Under the pieces are notes generated by a model. The model did no database searches and was not told where the DNA came from. It saw only the letters and a list, made by a program, of their open reading frames with translations. Positions 16,667-22,930 of a stretch of DNA of 59,622 nucleotides are shown here, in pieces. Positions within the stretch are counted from its first letter, which is position 1. The number at the start of each line of letters is the position of its first letter. Source of the DNA: UBA3792 sp045114775 (GTDB lineage Bacteria > Bacillota > Clostridia > Christensenellales > CAG-138); the NCBI GenBank assembly GCA_045114775.1, contig JBGULC010000024.1, positions 1 through 59,622 of the forward strand, written 5' to 3'. The translations under genes were made by a program, and so were the position numbers.

Positions 16667-17671
16667 ATGAAAATCTATGTGGCTTACAATGATCAGATTC
16701 TGATCCCGCAGGAGGACGGCGAATACAAGGTTGTTCGCAACAGCGAGTGGATTCCGGCTTTTTATGCGCTGCCCGCAGAAATCATGGTCAACGCAGAGGA
16801 GAATCTGCAAATGCTTCCGCGCTGTCCCTCCGAGCTGCTGCTTGATCCGGAAAGTCTTGCGTTGGTCGAGAGCGATAAGTTTCTCGAAACGGTTATCGAC
16901 GGCTATGCCTATCTGATCTGGAACGCCATGCAGATGTCCGGTTGGATGGAATACTATTCCCGCAATGCGCCGCAATGGGTCATTGCACATGAAACGCCGT
17001 TATGGACGAAACAGATGCAGCGCAGAAGGCTCCTTTGGACAAATCACGATCTGTATGAAAAACCTTTGTCCGAACAACAGATCGGATTCCCCTCGTTGGA
17101 TGACGCAATGGATATGGTCGATTCCGTCGCGGGAGATGTGTTCGGTATGGAGCATCGCGGGGCTGTGATCGATGTGTGCAACGAAATGCCATGCGAGGAA
17201 GATTTCGATGAGGAACGGTTTTTCAATCGGCGGCTTCTGAACTTCCGGCGGCAATGGTATCATCGGCAGACAAAGCATCCGACGGTATCTTTGGATGTGA
17301 TCCTAAGGGCAGAGAACTCCAAAATCCATCATCGCCTCATGCAGATGGAGACCGAGGATGATATGGAGGAGGACGCCGTTGCGCGGATCGACGGCGAAGC
17401 GTTCTTCCGGTCGCTTTCGGAAACCGATCAGAAGATCCTGCTCTTACGGAACATGGGAAAACCGATGCAGGAGGTAGCGGATCTCGTCGGACTGAAAACG
17501 CACAGCGCCGTCTATAAGCGAATACAGAAGATCGGCAAGGCATACGAAAAATGGGCGGACGAGGATTTGGGATTTGAAAAAAAGACAGTAATTGATTATG
17601 AAAATATCATAGAAGAAACTGACAACAACAGCAAGTATACGGAACTTGTGGTCAAACTGGCCACAAGTTGA
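16667..17671 (+). CDS. Sigma-70 region 4-like regulatory protein of the element
   Basis: The product has 334 residues, starting at ATG 16667 with GGGAGGTGATGGA upstream. The first 230 residues match nothing I recognise, with several Trp and Tyr and an acidic stretch EDFDEERFFNRR. Residues about 245-300 (SLSETDQKILLLRNMGKPMQEVADLVGLKTHSAVYKRIQKI) form a helix-turn-helix of the sigma region 4 type. It is the only rightward gene in the element and is convergent with the AAA ATPase. Hairpin I1 overlaps its last codons and stop. A transcription regulator or unusual sigma factor controlling the element is the best guess. Confidence 0.7.
   Translation: MKIYVAYNDQILIPQEDGEYKVVRNSEWIPAFYALPAEIMVNAEENLQMLPRCPSELLLDPESLALVESDKFLETVIDGYAYLIWNAMQMSGWMEYYSRNAPQWVIAHETPLWTKQMQRRRLLWTNHDLYEKPLSEQQIGFPSLDDAMDMVDSVAGDVFGMEHRGAVIDVCNEMPCEEDFDEERFFNRRLLNFRRQWYHRQTKHPTVSLDVILRAENSKIHHRLMQMETEDDMEEDAVARIDGEAFFRSLSETDQKILLLRNMGKPMQEVADLVGLKTHSAVYKRIQKIGKAYEKWADEDLGFEKKTVIDYENIIEETDNNSKYTELVVKLATS
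17643..17669. repeat. Element hairpin I1 (inside the end of a coding region)
   Basis: Nine-bp arms AACTTGTGG (17643-17651) and CCACAAGTT (17661-17669), continued by T-G, C-G and A-T pairs to a 3-base loop. It covers the last eight codons of the gene ending at 17671, so the hairpin is fixed together with the protein end VVKLATS. Confidence 0.75.
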
Positions 17672-17693
17672 TTCGGCTGTCGAAACTGTGCTT

Positions 17694-17722
17694 TAACTTC
17701 CGCCCATGTTGGGCAGAGGTTA
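17694..17722. repeat. Element hairpin I2
   Basis: Outer TAAC-TC and inner GCCCA pair with TGGGC and GA-GTTA with two irregular positions and a TGT loop. It has the same outer AACTT family motif. Confidence 0.6.
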
Positions 17723-17731
17723 CATGCCGGG

Positions 17732-17756
17732 ACTTCCGGACAAGTTGTCCGGAAGT
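17732..17756. repeat. Element hairpin I3
   Basis: Perfect 12-bp arms ACTTCCGGACAA (17732-17743) close on a single G. This is a clean example of the layout ACTT - five variable bases - CAA - g. Confidence 0.85.
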
Positions 17757-17767
17757 TGAAACCGTCA

Positions 17768-17792
17768 ACTTCGTCCCAAGTTGGGACGAAGT
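17768..17792. repeat. Element hairpin I4
   Basis: Perfect 12-bp arms ACTTCGTCCCAA (17768-17779) close on a single G. The layout and length match I3, but all five middle pairs (CGTCC against CCGGA) are re-set with full compensation. Confidence 0.85.
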
Positions 17793-17819
17793 GAAACAAT
17801 AACGGTCTTTCAGAAACGG

Positions 17820-19139
17820 TTACGCTTCTTTCAACAAAAAGCCCATATACAGAGGCAGCGTCAGGATTTGACCGTTCCTGCCGATGTTGTAGTCGCCGAA
17901 TTTGAGGCATTGTTCGACATGATACTTCTCCGGATGATTAAGGATCGTTTTTGCGCTCTTGATATTCCCTGTTGACGATTTCACTTCCAAAAGAGTACAT
18001 TTCCCACGCCAGCGAATGACGAAGTCGATTTCGAGACCGGAATCCTTGTGATAATAATAAAGTTTTCGCCCCATCTTCGCAAGGAAATCCGCCATCAGGT
18101 TTTCAAAGATTGCGCCTTTATAGCCGTAAAGATTCCCTTGCAATACATCAAACTGCGTTCCATCCTCCAGCATACTGATCAACAATCCGGTATCTTTCAT
18201 GTATACCTTGAAGACGTCCTCCACGGCGTTTCCGTCCAAGGGCAGCTCCGGCAGATTCAGGTTATAGCAGCGGGAAATGATGCCCGCATCCTCGATCCAT
18301 TGAAGACATCCGAGATATTGAGACGCTGTCGCACCCTTCTTCACCAAAGCATATTGGAATTTCTTGTTTTCCTTGCTGAGCTGCTTCGGAATGGATTGAA
18401 AGCACTCCGCAATCCGCCCCTTGTCTTTCTTTGCAGCATATTTGATCATGTCGTCCTCATAAGAACGCACAATATCGCGCTGCAGCTGCAATACAGCATT
18501 CATCTGTTTCGTCTCCACAAACAACTGCACCGCCGCCGGCATGCCGCCGACTACCACATATTGCAGTAACAACTGCTTTAGCTTTGTATGCAGGGCTTCG
18601 GGAACCGGCGTTTCATTTTGAAAGCACGTCGAAAGCAAATCGATCATCTGCGGCGTAATGCCGTTTGCCCAAAGAAATTCCTCAAAGTCCAAAGGATACA
18701 TATCGATCACGGTTTCGTATCCGACCGGAACGGAACGCGGCTCCTTCCCGTATCCTCGAACGCCGAGCAGCGAGCCGGTTCCGATCACATCGAAGCGTCC
18801 GTCTGTCTGAAAGAATTTCAAGGCGGTACGTGCCTCAGGGCATTCTTGAATCTCATCCAAGATGATAATCGTTTTTCCGGGTTCAAAAACGGCGTCCGGA
18901 CCCAACAGCGCGGACATCATCATGATCAGATGATCCACCTCCAGCGAACCGTTGAAGACCGCGGCATAATCAGCGTTCTGGAAGAAGTTCAGATAAACCA
19001 CATGCGCATAGTTTTCCCGCGCAAATTCCAACACAGAAAAAGTTTTGCCGCACTGACGGCAGCCTTTGATAATCAACGGCTTATGATTCGGCTCGTTTTT
19101 CCACGCTGCCAACGTGCCCTGTATCTTTCTTTGCAGCAT
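17820..19139 (-). CDS. AAA family ATPase with DUF4143 and nuclease-like C-terminus
   Basis: The product has 439 residues, starting at ATG 19139 behind GGAGGCAAAT. Walker A is GCRQCGKT (26-33) and Walker B IIILDEIQE (90-98). A GTGS sensor-like strand follows, then a helical wing, and near residue 370 the motif EIDFVIRW-x5-LLEVKSS, which fits a PD-(D/E)xK-type fold. This is the AAA_14 plus DUF4143 architecture, common in bacteria and archaea and of unproven function (often suspected in defence or DNA processing). It has its own promoter with tandem operators and looks like cargo of the element. Confidence 0.9.
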   Translation of the reverse strand: MLQRKIQGTLAAWKNEPNHKPLIIKGCRQCGKTFSVLEFARENYAHVVYLNFFQNADYAAVFNGSLEVDHLIMMMSALLGPDAVFEPGKTIIILDEIQECPEARTALKFFQTDGRFDVIGTGSLLGVRGYGKEPRSVPVGYETVIDMYPLDFEEFLWANGITPQMIDLLSTCFQNETPVPEALHTKLKQLLLQYVVVGGMPAAVQLFVETKQMNAVLQLQRDIVRSYEDDMIKYAAKKDKGRIAECFQSIPKQLSKENKKFQYALVKKGATASQYLGCLQWIEDAGIISRCYNLNLPELPLDGNAVEDVFKVYMKDTGLLISMLEDGTQFDVLQGNLYGYKGAIFENLMADFLAKMGRKLYYYHKDSGLEIDFVIRWRGKCTLLEVKSSTGNIKSAKTILNHPEKYHVEQCLKFGDYNIGRNGQILTLPLYMGFLLKEA

Positions 19140-19169
19140 ATTTGCCTCCGCAGGTTTGGTGTCAGTTAC

Positions 19170-19239
19170 AGTATACTGAGTTATTTCAACTTTTTCAAGT
19201 GACTTTTTTCAATAATCACAACTTTTTCAAACGACTTTT
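19170..19239 (-). promoter_or_regulatory. Promoter and tandem operator of the AAA ATPase gene
   Basis: On the minus strand TTGAAA (19198-19193) and TATACT (19175-19170) are 17 bases apart. Two 21-bp direct repeats (plus strand CAACTTTTTCAA then GACTTTT; 19188-19208 and 19219-19239) lie 31 bp apart, about three helical turns. The proximal one covers the -35 box. Cooperative binding of a repressor is the likely meaning. Confidence 0.65.
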
Positions 19240-19261
19240 GTCGAGGATTGCATATTTTCAA

Positions 19262-19292
19262 AAAAGATCGGCAGTTTACACGCCGATCTTTT
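19262..19292 (-). terminator. Terminator of the tnpW-tnpV operon
   Basis: Perfect 11-bp arms AAAAGATCGGC (19262-19272) and complement (19282-19292) with a 9-base loop, followed by six T on the minus strand. It starts 21 bases past the tnpV stop. Confidence 0.9.
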
Positions 19293-19312
19293 CCCAATCA
19301 TGTGTCTTTGCT

Positions 19313-19684
19313 TCAGCAAGTGATCAGTTCGTTCCTCACGATCTCCTCGGCGCGGTTTCGGATATTGTTCATTGCTCCAACCCATGCCATCTGATCGCGC
19401 CGTTTCAGTTCTTCCGTCACACCTTCGGTGAATGCCATCTTGGAAACAAGGGCTTCCATCATGTCCAGCGCCGCCTCGTTCGTGTCGATCAGGTGTTGCG
19501 TCAGCGTTCCCTGCATCAGCATCGCGTTGTAGGTGCCGGGTTTGCGCTTTTTCAGATATTCCTTTCTGCGCCGACCCCATACTCCTACCTCGCCTTCCGG
19601 CTGATCGTCCATGACAAGATTCGGAAGCAGATACTCTCCGACCTGCGAATACGATCCGCCTTTTTGCTCATACTGCGATTTCAT
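19313..19684 (-). CDS. tnpV: Transposon-encoded TnpV protein
   Basis: I start at ATG 19684 behind GGGAGGAAGC, giving 123 residues. The conserved TnpV features are YLLPNL near the N-terminus, WGRRRKEYLKK, and the C-terminal MAWVGAMNNIRNRAEEIVRNELI. The family (PF14198) is known from Tn4451-type elements and its function is unknown. The start lies inside the 3' end of the upstream tnpW (17-base overlap), indicating translational coupling. Confidence 0.9.
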   Translation of the reverse strand: MKSQYEQKGGSYSQVGEYLLPNLVMDDQPEGEVGVWGRRRKEYLKKRKPGTYNAMLMQGTLTQHLIDTNEAALDMMEALVSKMAFTEGVTEELKRRDQMAWVGAMNNIRNRAEEIVRNELITC

Positions 19685-19832
19685 TTTGCTTCCTCCCTTT
19701 CTCCGGCCTCGTTCCCTCGCATTCACGGGCGATCAGCCGCAGAATGCGATCCTCCATCGTCATTGTTCCCTTCTCGTCAAAATAGACTTTGACCAGATAC
19801 TTCGTGTTCCCAATTCGCTTTGTCAGTGTCAT
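19668..19832 (-). CDS. tnpW: Transposon-encoded TnpW family protein, copy 2
   Basis: The product has 54 residues from ATG 19832, which has GGAAGGAGATACATT upstream. LTKRIGNTKYLVKVYFDEKG and TMEDRILRLIA match copy 1 at 15784 closely over the first 35 residues; the tails differ. The frame is open upstream, but the strong ribosome site fixes this start. Two TnpW copies in one element, one coupled to the recombinase and one to TnpV, suggest a duplication or a merger of two elements. Confidence 0.85.
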   Translation of the reverse strand: MTLTKRIGNTKYLVKVYFDEKGTMTMEDRILRLIARECEGTRPEKGRKQNEIAV

Positions 19833-20022
19833 AATGTATCTCCTTCCCGAAAAATCCCTTGCCGATTCATTTTGGGGCTTCCCTTTTTCACCGCTCTGTG
19901 CTATACTGTATTTGTAACGATCCATTGGTCGTCCCGATCGACCGCCTTGCCCGTTCATCCACCACAGAGAGGTCGCCGCAGCCGAATCTTTTTTCATTTT
20001 TGGGGCAATTTGAATTCTTCGT

Positions 20023-20142
20023 TTATAGAATAACTCTCTCCTCCGTACTCCCGTTTTTCAGCTCGCGACGCTCGCGCGTTGCGTCACAGGCCGCAAAATA
20101 CGCCCCGATCGCGTCGGTCATCCGTTCCGTCCGTTTGTTCAT
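20023..20142 (-). CDS. Small conserved element protein, possibly truncated
   Basis: The product has 39 residues from ATG 20142 with GGGAGGCACGAAC upstream. The sequence MNKRTERMTDAIGAYFAACD followed by ATRERRELKNGS resembles the start of small proteins I associate with Clostridia mobile elements, in which a longer C-terminal part usually follows. Here it stops after ERVIL, so it could be a shortened copy at the edge of the element. Function unknown. Confidence 0.5.
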   Translation of the reverse strand: MNKRTERMTDAIGAYFAACDATRERRELKNGSTEERVIL

Positions 20143-20587
20143 GTTCGTGCCTCCCGTCTTTCGCTGTACACAGCATACAACAAAAACACCCCCGAAATTT
20201 CCTGAAAAAAGTTCACATTTCGCTGTCCGCTTTACGGGGCGAAAAGCCCGGGGTTTTGAGGCGCGGCGGACGTTTCCGGCGCATCGTCCCACTTTCCCTG
20301 CAGCGCGTTTACAAAATGATCCTGCCTCTGTGTCGCGATCGGCTTGCCCGTGCGCCGACGGTCCCCGCCGCCGAAACCGCAGCAGGCTGCTGCGGCAAGG
20401 AATATCGCAATGCGTTCCCGGCGTCGCGTCCGGCGCCTCCCGAAAAGCCCGGAACGCAATACCGACGCCGACCGCGTTTTGCTCAGATGCCGGAAAAGGA
20501 ATGATCCGGGGATTTCCTTCCGGAAATCCGCCTCCGTTCTTCCGTCTTCCGTTTTCGGTTTTCCCTGTTTATTGTTTGCCTGAGTGG
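20143..20587. other. Gap at the probable right edge of the element
   Basis: No convincing gene is visible. A minus-strand frame (20232-20642) contains a hydrophobic stretch and could be a decayed fragment. An 8-bp inverted repeat (GGATTTCC, near 20,512) lies close to the right end. The junction between element and chromosome should fall here. Confidence 0.4.
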
Positions 20588-20616
20588 TTGCAAAACGTGC
20601 CGGGATACGGTACAAT
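20588..20616 (+). promoter_or_regulatory. Promoter of the AEC transporter gene, leaderless layout
   Basis: TTGCAA (20588-20593) and TACAAT (20611-20616) are exactly 17 bases apart. The predicted transcription start (about 20,623) coincides with the ATG at 20,624. No ribosome site precedes the ATG. Confidence 0.7.
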
Positions 20617-20623
20617 ACCGGAT

Positions 20624-21559
20624 ATGGAATACTTTTGGACATCGTTTGACATCGTCATGCCGCTGGTGCTTTTAATGGCGACCGGCATGCTCATCCGCAG
20701 GGTCGGGCTCGTCTCCGAGGACGCGTTCCGCATCATCAACCGCATCGTGTTCTACGTCGGCATTCCGACGCTCGTGTTCCACGCCGTCGTCACCGACAAA
20801 ACGCCCGCACGGTGGCAGTACGCGCTGTGGGTCGCGGGAAGCGTGCTCGTCGCCTTCGTGCTCTCCCTGCTGCTTGCCCGCGTGCTGACAAAGGATCCCA
20901 GTAAGCGCGGCACGCTTGCGCAGGCGGCGTATCGCAGTAACGACGGCATCTTCGGCCTTGCAGTCGCCACGGCGCTCTTAGGCGAAGGCAATACCGGCAC
21001 GATGGCGTTCACGCTCGTGATCTCCGCGACGCTGTTCGGGATCACCGGCGTGCTCTGCTACGAGCTGAACCGCGGCGGGAAGGTCAATTTCCTAAAGGTC
21101 CTTCTGAACACGATCAAAAACCCGATCCTGATCGGCGGCGTGCTTGCGCTGATCGTGCGGTTTACGGGTCTGCAGCTTCCGTATGTGATCCTGAAGCCGA
21201 TCGAGTATTTCAAGAGCATGTGCACGCCTCTGGGCTTTCTGGTCCTCGGCGGCGTGCTGTCGTTCAAGTCTTTGAAGGAGAACTGGAAGCTCGTCACGAT
21301 CATCGGCGCGGTCAAGCTCATCGTCTTCCCCGTTGCTGTCTGCACGCTCGCATACTTTGTCGGCGGGCTTCGCGGCGCCGAGCTTGCCTCGATCTTTATC
21401 GTGTTCTCCGCGCCGACCGCAATGTCGTGTATGCCGATGGCGAGCGAGCTCGGCGGCGACGTGAAGCTTTCGGGCGAGCTCATCGCGGTCACGACCGTGC
21501 TTTCCTTGCTCACCGTATTTCTGTATCTCACATTCTTCGGAGGAATTCTGACAGCATGA
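20624..21559 (+). CDS. AEC (auxin efflux carrier) family transporter
   Basis: The product has 311 residues with about ten membrane helices, arranged as two inverted five-helix halves around a cytoplasmic loop near residue 150. It begins MEYFWTSFDIVMPLVLLMAT, typical for AEC proteins. Family members export or import small organic acids, amino acids or related anions; the substrate here is unknown. The ATG was chosen because the membrane part begins there; upstream sequence in frame is GC-rich and not coding-like. No ribosome site is present and the promoter sits directly in front, so translation is probably leaderless. The next gene overlaps by ATGA. Confidence 0.9.
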   Translation: MEYFWTSFDIVMPLVLLMATGMLIRRVGLVSEDAFRIINRIVFYVGIPTLVFHAVVTDKTPARWQYALWVAGSVLVAFVLSLLLARVLTKDPSKRGTLAQAAYRSNDGIFGLAVATALLGEGNTGTMAFTLVISATLFGITGVLCYELNRGGKVNFLKVLLNTIKNPILIGGVLALIVRFTGLQLPYVILKPIEYFKSMCTPLGFLVLGGVLSFKSLKENWKLVTIIGAVKLIVFPVAVCTLAYFVGGLRGAELASIFIVFSAPTAMSCMPMASELGGDVKLSGELIAVTTVLSLLTVFLYLTFFGGILTA

Positions 21560-22758
21560 CCGAGCGGCTTTATCTTCTTGACAGCATGACGTCCGCGTTC
21601 GACGCGGTCGTGACCGCCTGCGAACCCCATAAGGACGGTTTTTTGATCGAGCTTGACCGCAGCGCGTTCTTCCCGAACAAGGGCGGTCAGCCCTGCGACG
21701 TCGGTACGATCGGCGACGCGGTGATTTCCGATGTGAACGAGCAGGGCGAACGGCTTTTGCACCTTGCGGACCGCGCGATCCCCGAAGGGACCGCGGTGCA
21801 TTGCGAACTGGACTTCGCCCGACGCTTCGACATTATGCAGCAGCATACCGGCGAGCATCTTTTATCCTACTGCGCGTGGCATCTTTTCGGCGCGCAGAAC
21901 GTCGGCTTCCATTGCGCGTTGAGCTACGCGACGCTCGACCTCGACAAGCCGGTTTCGCACGAGGGGATCACGGAGATCGAGAACCTCGCAAACCGCCTCG
22001 CCGCCGAAAACGCGGCGGTGACGGCGAAGATCTATGAGACCGAACGGGACCTCGAGGGCATCCCGCTCAGAAAACATGCGGAAGGGCTCACCGCGCCGAT
22101 CCGCATCGTTACGATCGAGGGCAGCGACGCCTGCACCTGCTGCGCGCCGCACGTCCGAAAAACCGGCGAGATCGGGCAGCTGAAGATCGTCGAAGCGATC
22201 CCGTATAAAGGCGGCATGCGCTGCACGTTCCTGTGCGGCATGCGAGCGCTTGCCCACGCGCAGCAAATGCAGGACACGGTCACGTCGATCGCGCTGCGGT
22301 TTTCGACCGCGCGCGAACAGGCGGAAGCCGCGGTGCAGAAACAGGCGGAAGACCTGTCCGCCGCGAAGCGCGAGCTAAGGCAGGCGTACGCCGCGCTGGA
22401 CGAATATCTCGCAAAGGCGCTCAAAGCCGAAGCCGAGGACGTCAAGGGCACGAAGCTGATCGTGAAGCTCCTCGAAAGCGTGGACGCGAAGCGGCTTCGC
22501 AATCTCGCGGGCGCGACGATGACCGATCGGGCGCTCACGGTGCTGTTTTCCGACACGGGCGAGCGCGTCTCCTATCTGCTCGCCTCGAACGGGATCAAGA
22601 CCGACATGGGCTTGCTGATCGCAGCGGTCAACACGGCGCTGAATGGCAACGGCGGCGGCCGCGGCACGCTCGCGCAGGGCAGCGCCGGGAAGTCCGCAGA
22701 CCTTCCGGAGACCGTCGAAAGCCTCCGCACCTATTTCCGCAGCGTGCTGCGCGGCTGA
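21556..22758 (+). CDS. Alanyl-tRNA editing protein, AlaX-L type with DHHA1 domain
   Basis: The product has 400 residues from ATG 21556, overlapping the transporter stop by 4 bases. The editing site shows HTGEHLL (His97, His101) and CTCCAPH (Cys195, His199), the zinc ligands of AlaRS/ThrRS second-additional-domain enzymes that hydrolyse mischarged Ser- or Gly-tRNA(Ala). A coiled coil near 255-300 leads to a C-terminal DHHA1 domain with a GNGGGRGTLAQGS motif. The aminoacylation domain is absent, so it acts in trans. It is coupled to the AEC transporter, which may imply an amino-acid-related substrate for the latter. Confidence 0.9.
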   Translation: MTERLYLLDSMTSAFDAVVTACEPHKDGFLIELDRSAFFPNKGGQPCDVGTIGDAVISDVNEQGERLLHLADRAIPEGTAVHCELDFARRFDIMQQHTGEHLLSYCAWHLFGAQNVGFHCALSYATLDLDKPVSHEGITEIENLANRLAAENAAVTAKIYETERDLEGIPLRKHAEGLTAPIRIVTIEGSDACTCCAPHVRKTGEIGQLKIVEAIPYKGGMRCTFLCGMRALAHAQQMQDTVTSIALRFSTAREQAEAAVQKQAEDLSAAKRELRQAYAALDEYLAKALKAEAEDVKGTKLIVKLLESVDAKRLRNLAGATMTDRALTVLFSDTGERVSYLLASNGIKTDMGLLIAAVNTALNGNGGGRGTLAQGSAGKSADLPETVESLRTYFRSVLRG

Positions 22759-22776
22759 ATCGGAGCTTGACTTTTT

Positions 22777-22799
22777 CCCGGCTTTGCGCCGGGATTTTT
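22777..22799 (+). terminator. Terminator after the tRNA-editing gene
   Basis: CCCGGC (22777-22782), TTTGC loop, GCCGGG, then ATTTTTG and more T residues. It closes the two-gene transporter/editing operon. Confidence 0.9.
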
Positions 22800-22930
22800 G
22801 TTTTTTTCCAAGGATTCCCGCGAATTTTAACAGTTCTGTCGCGTTTTGTTCATAAATACGGCACACTTTGCTTGCATTTCGGGTATATACTGATAGCATC
22901 CGAATTTATACAGAGAAGGAGCTTCCCAGA

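Larger units (their letters stand above)
10036..20142. mobile_element. Tn4451-like mobilizable element (boundaries approximate)
   Basis: This block contains the marker set of the Tn4451 group: large serine recombinase (TnpX type), a relaxase, TnpV and TnpW, plus MobC. It lies between the chromosomal sigma operon and the AEC transporter gene. It adds a ParM-type segregation pair, a sigma-like protein and an AAA ATPase, and has no resistance gene or recognisable replication initiator. The limits given are from the relaxase terminator to the last small ORF. I could not find flanking attachment repeats, as expected for recombinases that use very short cores. The same hairpin family occurs from 12,251 to 17,792, supporting one unit at least over that span. 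Confidence 0.65.

Noticed and set aside
16387..16692. 101-codon plus-strand frame in the element's divergent region
   Set aside because: No ribosome site, it contains hairpins H1 and H2, and it overlaps the start of the well-supported gene at 16667 in another frame.
9980..20620. Attachment-site direct repeats flanking the mobile element
   Set aside because: I compared both presumed edges by eye and found no convincing shared word beyond a few bases. Large serine recombinases can leave only 2-3 bp of identity, so absence is not informative.
20232..20642. Minus-strand frame with a hydrophobic segment in the gap before the AEC gene
   Set aside because: No ribosome site, very Arg-rich flanks, and it covers the AEC promoter. 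It may be a decayed fragment but cannot be supported as a gene.
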